Shown here: piece by piece, positions 56,050 through 64,000 of the stretch
Numbering within the stretch: the first letter of the stretch is position 1
How the letters are laid out: the number at the start of each line of letters is the position of its first letter
Assembly (NCBI GenBank): GCA_965237895.1
Contig: CBDEGR010000002.1
Location: forward strand, 1,426,001 to 1,490,000
Length of the DNA: 64,000 bases
Direction of reading: 5' to 3'
Origin: CBDEGR01 sp965237895
GTDB lineage: Bacteria; Acidobacteriota; Terriglobia; UBA7540; JAPUME01
Made by a program: the position numbers and the translations under genes
The notes under the pieces: generated by a model
Database searches by the model: none
Seen by the model: the letters and a program-made list of their open reading frames with translations, nothing else
What the model was told of the DNA's origin: nothing

Positions 56050-56261
56050 GGGGGGAAATAGCTTCTCACCCCTTTTCCTACCTGGAATCTTCCGTATCCT
56101 GCCGGCATATCCCGCCGGACTCAGTTTGCCCGCAGTCTTCCTGGTAGCCCTAAACTTTTCTTTCCTTCCGTAGATTTTGGGGATGAGGACTCATTGCGCG
56201 GGTAAGTGTTGCCTGTGCAAGGGTTTCCGATGCGGAAGCCGAGCAGGCCGCCCAGAGGCGG

Positions 56262-57050
56262 GTGGAGGCGGCAGAGCGAGCGGCTCAAGAAAAGATTCAA
56301 AATGCGTCCTCGGCGACCGGAGACGCGCAGAAAAATACCAATCAGCTCCGGCAGCAGTTGACCAGCCTTGAGACGACGTACCAGCAATCGATGAAAGCGG
56401 CGCGGGGACGGATTACCGAGCTAAGAAAAGAACGGGAGGCAATCTGCGGTGAGTTGCGGCGTCAGCTGGGCTCGCTCGGGCAGTTGACCGAGCATGGGAA
56501 CGATATGGTGCTGACGCTGGCCTCGGACGTCTTGTTTGACCTGGGAAGCTACGCCCTGCGTCCGGTCTCGCGGGAGAGCTTGGCCAAGGTGGCGGTGCTG
56601 CGGTTGCTGCTGTTTCCCGAAGCCAATGTCCGCTACGAGGGCCACACGGACTTGGTGGGGGAGAATGACTTTAACCATTGGCTTTCCGAGCAGCGGGCGC
56701 TGGCCGTCTACCAATACTTTCTGGAAGAGGAGTTGAGCCACTCCACCAAACCCCGGGCGATTCGGGATATTGAGGTGAAAATAAGCGCCGTCGAACGGCT
56801 CCTGAAGTTGAAGTTCAGGCGGGGATCGAATCCTCGGCGGAATTCCTTGATGGCTCAGTTAGGCGACGGGGTGGTCGGACGGGGTGAGAGGGACCCGGTG
56901 GAAAACATTTCCGGACCCAGTGAGTTGAACCGGTGCGTGACGCTCCTGTTCCCGCCCGCCCAGATGGGTCAGTTCTCCTCGCGCTGCCAAGTCCCCGCAG
57001 AAGAGGATGCGAATCTTCTTTCCGGCGGGAAATCGAAAATCGGCTATTGA
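56262..57050 (+). CDS. OmpA-like envelope protein with coiled coil
   Basis: From the GTG at 56262 about 262 residues. A coiled-coil region (QLRQQLTSLETTYQQSMKAA) precedes an OmpA C-terminal domain: DVLFDLGSYALRPVSRESLA, VRYEGHTDLVGENDFNHWLS and RALAVYQYF, the peptidoglycan-binding signature. The domain ends with a diverged tail. The frame is open upstream to a TGA at 56184 and contains SVACARVSDAEAE, which looks like a lipoprotein signal end (Cys), but no start codon serves it; the true N-terminus may be damaged. Confidence 0.78.
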   Translation: MEAAERAAQEKIQNASSATGDAQKNTNQLRQQLTSLETTYQQSMKAARGRITELRKEREAICGELRRQLGSLGQLTEHGNDMVLTLASDVLFDLGSYALRPVSRESLAKVAVLRLLLFPEANVRYEGHTDLVGENDFNHWLSEQRALAVYQYFLEEELSHSTKPRAIRDIEVKISAVERLLKLKFRRGSNPRRNSLMAQLGDGVVGRGERDPVENISGPSELNRCVTLLFPPAQMGQFSSRCQVPAEEDANLLSGGKSKIGY

Positions 57051-57173
57051 GTTACGGGAAGTCTCGCGCTTCCATCCTCCTGGAACCTACGCCCCGGCAG
57101 GGATTGCATCCCTGTCAGGGTTTTTTGCGGGGTAAAAGGAAAAGTAAGATCAGGGGTTGGAGGCTCGTGTGGG

Positions 57174-59042
57174 CTAGGCTCTAGCGGGCCGCGTCCGGGT
57201 ATAGATCTCTTCGATCTGCTGCCGGTATCGCTCCTCCACCACGCGGCGCTTGGTCTTCTGGGTGGGCGAGAGCTCGCCGGAGGCGATGGTGAATTCCTCG
57301 GAGAGAATCGCGATCTGGCGGATCTGCTCATACGGCGCGAGCGTGGCGGTCATCTCGGTTACTTGACCTTGCAGGAAGGTGGCGACTTCGGGAAGCGAGA
57401 CAAGCTCCCGCCGGTCCGAGAATTTCAGCCCCTGTTGCTGCGCCCAGGATTCCAGGCGCGCGAAGTTCGGCACGACGAGCGCGGAGACGAATTTCCGTCC
57501 GTCGCCCAGGATGACAATCTGCGCGACGAAGGGATGGCCCTGAAAAAGATTCTCCAGCTTTTCCGGCGAGATGTATTTTCCGCCGGAGGATTTGAAAAGA
57601 TTCTTCTTCCGTCCGGTGATGGTGAGGTAGCCGTCGGCGTCCAGCTTGCCCAAATCGCCGGTGCGGAACCAGCCGTCGGCGAACGCCGCCTTGTTTTCCT
57701 CCTCCAAGCGGTAGTAGCCCGGAGTGACGTTCGGTCCGCGGACCAGGATTTCTCCCCCCGCGGCGTCTTCATCTTCTCCTTCCGCCTCGCCGATTTTAAC
57801 CTCGATCTTCACCTCCACCTCGGGCAGGATTTTTCCGACCGTCCCGACCTTCAGGTGGCCGGGACAATTGCTGGCGATGACCGGAGAGGTCTCCGTCAGG
57901 CCGTAACCCTCATAGACGTTCACTCCCATCGCATAGAAAAATTCCGCCATCTCGGTCGCCAGCGGCGCCGAGCCGGAGAAAAACAACCGGAGCCGGCCTC
58001 CCAGCCGCGCCCGCACTTTGGAGGCCACCAGCCGGTCGGCCACCGCCCACCGCAAGCGCAAGCCGAGCGAAGGGGAGTCTTTGCGCAGTCCCATTCGATA
58101 GGGGTAGTATTCGGTGCCGACCCTCTCCGCCCAGGAAAACAGGTTCTTGCGCCAGGCGGGCGCCGACTCCAGCGCCATCTTGATCTTGGTATGGACCTTT
58201 TCGAAGACCCGCGGAACGACGGCCATGACCGTCGGCCGTATCTCGCCGAGGTTGGTGGTCAACGACTCCAGATTTTCCGCGTAGGCGATGGGCACGTTCC
58301 GGTAGAAATAGAAGTAGTCGAGGGTCCGCTCGAAGACGTGGGAGAGCGGCAGAAACGACATGGCGGTGTCGTTCGAATCCATGGGAAACAATTGGGCCGA
58401 GGCCAGGACGTTGGAGACGATGTTCCGGTGCGTAAGCCGGACTCCCTTGGGCTGCCCTGTCGTTCCGGACGTATAAAGGATGCTGGCCAACTGGTTGGGC
58501 TCGGCGAGCGCCGCCTGCCGCTCGAAACGGGACCAGCGCTCTTCTTGATCGCCTGCGGTCTCTTCGGGCCAGGGTTGGGCCATTTCCTCCCAGGAGAGAA
58601 CCATCGAGTTCGGCAAGGGGATTTTATCGGCGACGACGGCGCATTTCAGATACGGAAGGTTCCCCCAGATCTCCAAAATCTTTTTCAATTGATTTTCCGA
58701 GGAAACCATAATTCCCTTGGATTCTGAATCGCGGAGGATGTATTCAATGTCGGATGCCGAGCAGGTCGGGTAGAGAGGAACGGTGACGGCGCCGAGCCCC
58801 AAGGCGGCGAAGTCCGTGACGAGCCACTCCAGACGATTTTCCGCGAGCAGAGCGAAGCGGTCACCCTGCGCCAGGCCCTGTGCGCCGAGCCGCAGGGCGA
58901 AGGTTGAGACCAAGCCTTGCAACACTTCATAGGAAAAAGGCACGTAACGCCCCAGCCGTTTCTGGAGGACGCCGGTGGCGGTGGGATTTTCCTTTACGGC
59001 GTGAAGGAAGAGTCCGGTCAGTGTTTCGAAGGGGGAGTTCAT
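57174..59042 (-). CDS. Long-chain acyl-CoA synthetase (AMP-forming)
   Basis: A 622-residue ANL-superfamily ligase activating fatty acids with ATP and CoA. Motifs: ILYTSGTTGQPKGVRLTH (P-loop), YEGYGLTETSPV, WFRTGDLGKLDADGYLTITG and RKKNLFKSSGGKYISPEKLE with the catalytic Lys near the C-terminus. The start is placed at the ATG at 59042 where family-like sequence begins (SPFETLTGLFLHAV). Confidence 0.94.
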   Translation of the reverse strand: MNSPFETLTGLFLHAVKENPTATGVLQKRLGRYVPFSYEVLQGLVSTFALRLGAQGLAQGDRFALLAENRLEWLVTDFAALGLGAVTVPLYPTCSASDIEYILRDSESKGIMVSSENQLKKILEIWGNLPYLKCAVVADKIPLPNSMVLSWEEMAQPWPEETAGDQEERWSRFERQAALAEPNQLASILYTSGTTGQPKGVRLTHRNIVSNVLASAQLFPMDSNDTAMSFLPLSHVFERTLDYFYFYRNVPIAYAENLESLTTNLGEIRPTVMAVVPRVFEKVHTKIKMALESAPAWRKNLFSWAERVGTEYYPYRMGLRKDSPSLGLRLRWAVADRLVASKVRARLGGRLRLFFSGSAPLATEMAEFFYAMGVNVYEGYGLTETSPVIASNCPGHLKVGTVGKILPEVEVKIEVKIGEAEGEDEDAAGGEILVRGPNVTPGYYRLEEENKAAFADGWFRTGDLGKLDADGYLTITGRKKNLFKSSGGKYISPEKLENLFQGHPFVAQIVILGDGRKFVSALVVPNFARLESWAQQQGLKFSDRRELVSLPEVATFLQGQVTEMTATLAPYEQIRQIAILSEEFTIASGELSPTQKTKRRVVEERYRQQIEEIYTRTRPARA

Positions 59043-59285
59043 CGTCAAGTCACGATACGATCTTTTCCCGAGCGAAGTCCAGTCGAAGTCCGGTCGGGCC
59101 GTCTTCGCCAGTCGGCGGCGACATTGTAGCACAGAGATAAAGAAATGCCATTCTGCTGCCCGGGGAGCCGAACCGCCCTGGTACATTTAGGTTAGGTTCT
59201 AAGGGCCGATTGTGCTACTAAATCGGTGCCGGAACCCGGTTCCGGAGATTTATTTGACCGGGCCGGTTGTGGCAGACCCAGGAGA

Positions 59286-60041
59286 ATGCCTTTTCTTAGC
59301 GCCGTTATCGTTACCCGGGATGAGGAGCGCCACATCGCACGGGCCGTGCGGTCACTGGCCTGTGCCGACGAGATTCTTGTCGTCGACAGCGGGTCGAAGG
59401 ACCGGACGTGTGGGATTGCCTCGCAGATGGGAGCGAGGGTGATCGAGCATGCCTGGAAGGGATACGCCGAGCAGAAGAACTTTGCCGCTTCGGCGGCGCG
59501 GCATGACTGGATTGTGAGTCTGGATGCCGACGAAGAGTTGGACCCGCGAATGCAGAAGGCGCTCGAAGAGTGGAAGCAGACCAAGCCAGCCGCCGTCGGT
59601 TACCGGTTTCGGCGGCGCGCTTACTACCTGGGCCGCTGGATTCGCCACTCGGGCTGGTATCCGGACTGGAAGCTGCGCCTCTATGACCGCCGTCGGGCCA
59701 GGTGGCTCGACTTGCGCGTACATGAGTCGGTTCTTGCCGACGGGCCCGTCGAGACCCTGCCGGGCGAATTGCTGCACTACACCTGCGATACGTTCCGGGA
59801 GCACGTCGAGCGCGTGGAACGCTACACCAGCTTGGCGGCGCAGGAGATGTTCGAGAAAGGGAAAACGGCCGGAGTGTTCCGCCGCCTGGCGCTCCCGGTT
59901 TGGGCCTTCGCGGAGGCCTACTTTTTGAAGAGGGGTTTTCTTGACGGCTATCAGGGCCTTCTGATCGCTGCCATGGCTTCTTTTTATGTGTATAAAAAGT
60001 ATGGAAAGTTAGGCCGGTTTTATCGAGAGGAAAGCCTTTAA
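59286..60041 (+). CDS. Family 2 glycosyltransferase (WaaE/KdtX-like)
   Basis: A 251-residue GT-A enzyme: LSAVIVTRDEERHIARAVRS, EILVVDSGSKDRT, WIVSLDADEELDPRMQKALE (DxD) and the LPS-core type segment WIRHSGWYPDWKLRLYDRRR. Probably transfers a hexose during LPS or glycolipid assembly. The 3' end is embedded in a 24-bp triple repeat at 60025-60096 which separates it from the next glycosyltransferase. Confidence 0.9.
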   Translation: MPFLSAVIVTRDEERHIARAVRSLACADEILVVDSGSKDRTCGIASQMGARVIEHAWKGYAEQKNFAASAARHDWIVSLDADEELDPRMQKALEEWKQTKPAAVGYRFRRRAYYLGRWIRHSGWYPDWKLRLYDRRRARWLDLRVHESVLADGPVETLPGELLHYTCDTFREHVERVERYTSLAAQEMFEKGKTAGVFRRLALPVWAFAEAYFLKRGFLDGYQGLLIAAMASFYVYKKYGKLGRFYREESL

Positions 60042-60096
60042 CCCAGGCGAGAGGAAAACCTTTAACTCAGGCGAGGGAAAATCGTTTGACTCAGGA
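60025..60096 (+). repeat. Three imperfect 24-bp tandem repeats
   Basis: Units at 60025-60048, 60049-60072 and 60073-60096 share GAGAGGAAAxCCTTTAACxC. Unit 1 encodes the last residues and stop of the GT2 protein (REESL*), units 2 and 3 repeat this in frame, and unit 3 contains the TTG start of the following gene. Confidence 0.85.
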
Positions 60097-61213
60097 AGAG
60101 AAGGACCCAAGGGGCTTGAAGATACTTCACATCGACACCGGCCATACGCTCCGAGGCGGCCAGCAGCAGCTTTTCTATCTGCTGCGGGGGCTCAAGGAGA
60201 AAGGCTTCCGGCAGACGGTGGCCTGCGTCGAGGACAGCCCGGTCGATCTGCGGTGTCGGGAATTGGGTCTCGAAACTTTTCCCCTGCCGGATTACGATCC
60301 GGGACATTTGTACGGCGCGCTGCTTCTGCGGGCCCACGTCCGGGAGGCGGCGTTTGACCTGATTCATGCGCACGACGGGCACGGGCATACCGTGAGTCTT
60401 CTTGCCTCGCTGTTCTTGAAGATTCCCCGCGTGGCCACACGCCGTGTCCTGTTTCGAGCCGGAAGCCGTTTGATCACCTGGTGCAAGTACCAATGGGGCG
60501 CCGAGGCTCTGATCGCCGTTTCGGAGGCCGTCAAGCGGGTGGCCGTCTTTTCGGGAATCCACCCTGGAAATGTGAAGGTGATCTTCGACGGGGTGGAAAT
60601 CCCTCAGCTTCCCGATGAGGCGAGAAGGAAGACCTGCCGGGAACGTTGGGGGATTCGGGACGATGAATTTGCGGTGGGACACGTCGCGACGTTTTCGCAC
60701 GAAAAAGGGCAGGGGGTCGTCGCCGAGGCCGTGCGCCGCTTGCGGCGGCAACACCCGAAACTCCGCTTCTTGCTGGTCGGAGAGGGCCCGCTGCGCCGGG
60801 ATGCGCGATTTCAGGATGCTTGTCGGGAGTGCGGCGAGAACCTTCAGCTGCTCGGCCGACTCGAAAATTTGGATGATTACTTCCCGGCGCTGGACCTGTT
60901 TATAATGCCCTCTCTTTCGGAAGGGTTGGGGTCTTCGGCCCTTCTTGCCATGGCCTACGGGCTGCCGGTGGTGGCGAGCCGCGTGGGAGGACTCCCGGAG
61001 GTGGTGGTGCCGCAGGAGACGGGTTGGTTGGTGGAGCCGAACTCCCCGGAGATTTTGGCACGGGTCGTCGGCGCTACCACCTATGACCGGGAGCGTCTGC
61101 ACCGCATGGGCCGCCGCGGACGACAGCGCGTGGAAAGCCTCTTTTCCTGTGGAGCCATGGTTGAAAAGACCGAGTCGCTTTATCAAGAGCTGCTCGGCCG
61201 GAGATATCCATGA
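60086..61213 (+). CDS. Family 4 glycosyltransferase
   Basis: A 375-residue GT-B enzyme: ILHIDTGHTLRGGQQQLFYL at the N-terminal domain, and in the C-terminal donor domain VGHVATFSHEKGQGVVAEAV, FLLVGEGPLRRD, PSLSEGLGSSALLAMAYGLP (E-x7-E motif). It is annotated from a TTG inside the third 24-bp repeat; the next in-frame ATG lies too far downstream. Its end overlaps the prepilin peptidase gene by 4 bp. Confidence 0.9.
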   Translation: MTQEEKDPRGLKILHIDTGHTLRGGQQQLFYLLRGLKEKGFRQTVACVEDSPVDLRCRELGLETFPLPDYDPGHLYGALLLRAHVREAAFDLIHAHDGHGHTVSLLASLFLKIPRVATRRVLFRAGSRLITWCKYQWGAEALIAVSEAVKRVAVFSGIHPGNVKVIFDGVEIPQLPDEARRKTCRERWGIRDDEFAVGHVATFSHEKGQGVVAEAVRRLRRQHPKLRFLLVGEGPLRRDARFQDACRECGENLQLLGRLENLDDYFPALDLFIMPSLSEGLGSSALLAMAYGLPVVASRVGGLPEVVVPQETGWLVEPNSPEILARVVGATTYDRERLHRMGRRGRQRVESLFSCGAMVEKTESLYQELLGRRYP

Positions 61214-62061
61214 GCCCTGAGATGACCGTTACCCTGCCGGTTGCTCTGCTGGGGTTGGCTTTCGGCAGCTTCCTGAACGTTTGCATCCATCGCCTGCCGC
61301 TGCGGCTCTCGATCGTAAAGCCCCGTTCGCGATGTCCACAATGTAAAGAGCCCATCGCCCTCTGGGACAACGTCCCGGTTCTCAGCTACCTGGTGCTGCG
61401 CGGGCGGTGCCGCCGGTGCCGGAACCCCATCTCGCCGATCTACCCGCTGGTGGAGGTCCTGACCGGCGGGCTGTTCTGGATTACTTTCACCCGCTATGGG
61501 TTCTCCCCGGAATTCGTCAAATACACCCTCCTCGGCATGTTGCTGCTGATCTTGATCTTTACCGATCTCCAGGAGCGGTTGATTCCCCACGTGGTGACCG
61601 TTTTCGGAATCCTGGTCGGCACGGCGTTGAGTTGGCTGGTTACGGTCGACCACGTCGTTCCCGTTTGGTTGTTGGGCCGGATGGGGATCTTCCTCGATAC
61701 GGCGGAAGCGGAGTCCTTCCTGGGTTCGCTGGCCGGGGCCCTGGTCGGCGGCGGAAGTTTCTATCTGATCGGAACCGTCTTTTACTATTTGAAGGGGAAA
61801 AAGAAGGAATACCTGGGATTCGGCGACGTGATGCTGATGACGATGGTCGGCTGTTTTTTGGGTGTGTCGCTGACGCTGCTGACCATGTTTCTCGGCTCGC
61901 TGCTGGGGACGTTGATCGGCGTTCCGCTGGAATATACGACGCAACGCTTCCGTCAGTATGAGTGGCCCTTCGGCACCTACCTGGGGGCGGCGGCTCTGGT
62001 TTCGAGTCTCTGGGGTGGGGCCATGATCGACTGGTATCTTCAGGTGAGCGGAATTCAGTAG
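61210..62061 (+). CDS. pilD: Prepilin peptidase / N-methyltransferase
   Basis: A 283-residue aspartic protease of the inner membrane. The N-terminal cytoplasmic zinc module has four Cys (CPQCKEP ... CRRCRNPI), then the catalytic Asp residues in TDLQERLIP and GFGDVMLM (GxGD). About seven hydrophobic segments. It cleaves and N-methylates type IV prepilins and pseudopilins. ATGA overlap with the preceding gene. Confidence 0.94.
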   Translation: MSPEMTVTLPVALLGLAFGSFLNVCIHRLPLRLSIVKPRSRCPQCKEPIALWDNVPVLSYLVLRGRCRRCRNPISPIYPLVEVLTGGLFWITFTRYGFSPEFVKYTLLGMLLLILIFTDLQERLIPHVVTVFGILVGTALSWLVTVDHVVPVWLLGRMGIFLDTAEAESFLGSLAGALVGGGSFYLIGTVFYYLKGKKKEYLGFGDVMLMTMVGCFLGVSLTLLTMFLGSLLGTLIGVPLEYTTQRFRQYEWPFGTYLGAAALVSSLWGGAMIDWYLQVSGIQ

Positions 62062-62194
62062 GTCGCGGCATTCCGGCAAGCGGGCGGAAGTTGAGCGCTA
62101 CCGGCGGCGCCTGGAAGAGGCCCGCGCGGAGCTGGAGGATTTGCAGCAGGAATTCAACGCCAGCGGCGCTCCCCGTGAGTGGGCCGAGCCGTAG
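62048..62194 (+). other. Short open stretch with coiled-coil character, no start codon
   Basis: Forty-eight codons reading RYRRRLEEARAELEDLQQEF followed by ASGAPREWAEP and TAG. It resembles the end of a small helical protein, but no ATG, GTG or TTG is present in frame. It may be a remnant left behind the prepilin peptidase gene. Confidence 0.35.
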
Positions 62195-62217
62195 GAAACG
62201 AAAAGTTTAATATCGCC

Positions 62218-62250
62218 GGGACCCGGACGAATCTCTTCGGAGTCCTTTTT
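62218..62250 (+). terminator. Probable Rho-independent terminator
   Basis: An imperfect hairpin (outer GGAC/GTCC, inner CGAA/TTCG) is followed by TTTTT. It would end the transcript of the glycosyltransferases and prepilin peptidase before the convergent ubiE gene. Confidence 0.45.
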
Positions 62251-62275
62251 CAATTCCCCTCTAAACTCCGATGAC

Positions 62276-63037
62276 CTAGCCGGGCTTTCTTCCCCTGTGT
62301 AATGAGGCGACGCCGCCGAAGAAGTTTCGGTAGCGGACACTTATAAAGCCGCAATCTCTCATCATTTGGCGGAGCTGCGCCTGATCGGGAAAACGGCCCA
62401 CCGAATCAGGCAGATATTTGTACGGACCATCGACGCCGGAGATCCAAGCGCCCAGCCGAGGAAGTACCCAACGAAAATAGATTCGGAAGAGCGGGCCGAC
62501 AATCGGCGTGCGGACATGAGAGAACTCCAAGAGGGCGATCTCTCCTCCCGGTTTGAGCACGCGAAAGATCTCCCGCAGCCCCGCCTGGTGGTTTGCTAAA
62601 TTTCGAAAACCAAAAGCCGAGGTGACCAGATCGAAAGTCCGTTCGGCGAAGGGCAGGTCCAAGGCGTCGGCCGCCAGGAGAGGGTTTAGGCGCGAGGCGC
62701 GCCGGAATTTTTTCTCCCCCATCTGAAGCATGGGGAGACAGAAATCGGCTCCCAGGACCGTGCCCTTATTCCCCTTCGCGTTGCGCTGCAGGGCGAACGT
62801 CAGATCACCCGTGCCGCAACACAGGTCGAGCGTACGGCTGCCGGGACGCGAGAGAATGGAACGCACCTCGCCCACGGTGGCGCGCCGCCAATAGATGTCC
62901 GTGCCTAAGGAGAGGAGATGGTTCAGCAGATCGTAGCGCGGCGCGATACTGGCGAACATCTTCCGGACGCGGTGGGCGAACTCCTTTTCCTTCTGCGGGT
63001 CTTGGGTCGAAAGAGGGAGTGGGAGCGAGGGGGACAT
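62276..63037 (-). CDS. ubiE: Demethylmenaquinone/2-polyprenyl-benzoquinol methyltransferase
   Basis: A 253-residue SAM methyltransferase: MFASIAPRYDLLNHLLSLGT, WRRATVGEV, TLDLCCGTGDLTFALQ (SAM motif I), DLVTSAFGFRNLANHQAGLR and VLKPGGEIALLEFSH, all UbiE/MenG signatures. It methylates the quinone ring in menaquinone (and ubiquinone) synthesis. It follows aroB by 8 bp and is probably co-transcribed. Confidence 0.95.
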   Translation of the reverse strand: MSPSLPLPLSTQDPQKEKEFAHRVRKMFASIAPRYDLLNHLLSLGTDIYWRRATVGEVRSILSRPGSRTLDLCCGTGDLTFALQRNAKGNKGTVLGADFCLPMLQMGEKKFRRASRLNPLLAADALDLPFAERTFDLVTSAFGFRNLANHQAGLREIFRVLKPGGEIALLEFSHVRTPIVGPLFRIYFRWVLPRLGAWISGVDGPYKYLPDSVGRFPDQAQLRQMMRDCGFISVRYRNFFGGVASLHRGRKPG

Positions 63038-63045
63038 AATTTATT

Positions 63046-64000
63046 TTATTCGGCCCCGCCGAGGGAAAGGCGCTGAACCTCAAGAATCGCTTTTTGAATT
63101 TCTCGGGGGGAGACGCGGGTCGTGAGGCGCACGGCGCCCACCCGTACGGGGAGAATCCAGTGGACTACGCCCCGGACGGTCTTTTTGTCGCGAGCGAGAA
63201 ACGGGATCAACTGCTTGGCGTTGATGCCTTGCAAAGAAGGAAGCAGGCCGTAGGAGCCGATCAGGGCTCGGATTTTTTCCTCTTCGCGACGGGCCAACAT
63301 CTTTTTCCCGACGGCGATACGGGTCGCCATCAGCATTCCCCATCCGACGGCTTCCCCGTGCAGGAGACGCCGATAGCCGGTGGCCGTCTCCAGCGCATGG
63401 CCGAGCGTATGGCCGAAGTTGAGGATGCGCCGCAGCCCGGACTCCTTCTCATCCCGGACGACCACTTGAATTTTTATTTTCGCGCCCCAGGCGACCAGAC
63501 GCTCCATGACGCGGGGCGATTGGCTGAGGATGGCCTCTCGGTTCTGTTCGAGAAAGCGGAACAGAGCGGGGTCGCGAATGATTCCGTGCTTGATGACCTC
63601 AAACAGGCCCGACCGATAGGCGCGCGGCGAAAGGGAACGAAGAACTTCCGGGTTGGCGGCTACCAGACGGGGCGGGGCGAGAGAGCCCAAAATGTTCTTT
63701 GCGCCGGGCAAATTCACCCCGTTCTTGCCGCCGATGGCGCTGTCGACCTGCCCAACCATCGTGGTTGGCGCTTGCAGAGTGTCAATCCCGCGCATGTAGA
63801 TGGAGCCGACGAATCCGGCCACGTCCCCCACCACGCCGCCCCCCAAGGCCACCAAGGCCGACTCTCGATCGGCGCCGCGCTCGATCAGTTCCTCGGCCAA
63901 GACCCGAACTTGACGGAGCGATTTGGAGCGTTCCCCGGAAGGAATCAAAAGGACGGATTTCGAACGCAAGCCGGTCTCACCCAGGAAGCGCTTTCCCCAA
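63046..64000 (-). CDS. aroB: 3-dehydroquinate synthase (5' end outside the window)
   Basis: The frame is open to the last base. Signature segments: LVALGGGVVGDVAGFVGSIY (NAD-binding), PTTMVGQVDSAIGGKNGVNL, SGLFEVIKHGIIRD, FGHTLGHALET (zinc His ligands) and GEAVGWGM. About 318 residues are present of ~360. It forms dehydroquinate from DAHP in the shikimate pathway, which also supplies chorismate for menaquinone, fitting its link with ubiE. Confidence 0.95.
   Translation of the reverse strand, partial: WGKRFLGETGLRSKSVLLIPSGERSKSLRQVRVLAEELIERGADRESALVALGGGVVGDVAGFVGSIYMRGIDTLQAPTTMVGQVDSAIGGKNGVNLPGAKNILGSLAPPRLVAANPEVLRSLSPRAYRSGLFEVIKHGIIRDPALFRFLEQNREAILSQSPRVMERLVAWGAKIKIQVVVRDEKESGLRRILNFGHTLGHALETATGYRRLLHGEAVGWGMLMATRIAVGKKMLARREEEKIRALIGSYGLLPSLQGINAKQLIPFLARDKKTVRGVVHWILPVRVGAVRLTTRVSPREIQKAILEVQRLSLGGAE

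Overview
The window looks like chromosomal DNA (GC-rich, roughly 55-60% by eye) from a diderm bacterium, most likely an Acidobacteriota member. Reasons: a VWFA-related surface/secreted protein of the type abundant in that phylum, TonB-type C-terminal domains and pilin-like fragments, an LptE-like lipoprotein, and a UbiE/MenG quinone methyltransferase. The phylum is inference; no rRNA is present. Most of the window is ordinary housekeeping sequence, but a notable number of genes are visibly broken.

Layout. 1-12.9 kb: start of rplU with its promoter, a chimeric remnant (efflux adaptor fragment joined to an outer-membrane barrel), RimI-like acetyltransferase, CPBP protease, TetR/rlmN divergent pair, pgeF, acpS, a two-domain TonB-like protein, a VWFA gene split by an in-frame amber codon, rlmB, a first gltX, a TPR protein, a small secreted protein and a MerR regulator. 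13.0-23.5 kb: a 10.5-kb integrated element in tRNA-Pro(CGG), bounded by 45-bp direct repeats. It carries a tyrosine integrase, excisionase-like and HTH proteins, a zinc-finger protein, a serine recombinase, two inverted IS3-family copies around an M48 protease fragment and a Gfo/Idh/MocA oxidoreductase, and near attR a packaging-type ATPase with an overlapping small membrane-protein gene. 23.5-28.4 kb: decayed catabolic cluster (sulfatase fragment, SMP-30/gluconolactonase, Zn-alcohol dehydrogenase, amidohydrolase remnant, VOC protein, frameshifted sugar isomerase). 28.6-42.3 kb: gltA, tRNA-Ser, fragments of a TPP enzyme and a NYN protein, a HigBA module with a broken toxin, gltB, a Cys-rich cluster, a second gltX, small membrane proteins, a desaturase, an 8-bp minisatellite and a STAS protein. 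42.4-49.9 kb: mutS-nagZ-anmK-peptide-binding-protein operon, then tsaB. 50-64 kb: envelope genes (psd-pssA, a broken Usg-like ASADH homologue, lptE-holA, rpsT, DUF3500, OmpA-like, acyl-CoA synthetase, two glycosyltransferases, prepilin peptidase), ubiE and the 3' part of aroB.

Themes. The genes co-operate in cell-envelope construction and recycling (psd/pssA, lptE, nagZ/anmK, pgeF, glycosyltransferases) and translation (two GluRS paralogues, rlmN, rlmB, tsaB, rimI-like, rpsT, rplU). At least ten loci carry in-frame stops, frameshifts or truncations. The most unusual item is the tRNA-Pro element, whose right end resembles a morphogenesis module of a tail-less virus or satellite, although no capsid gene could be recognised.
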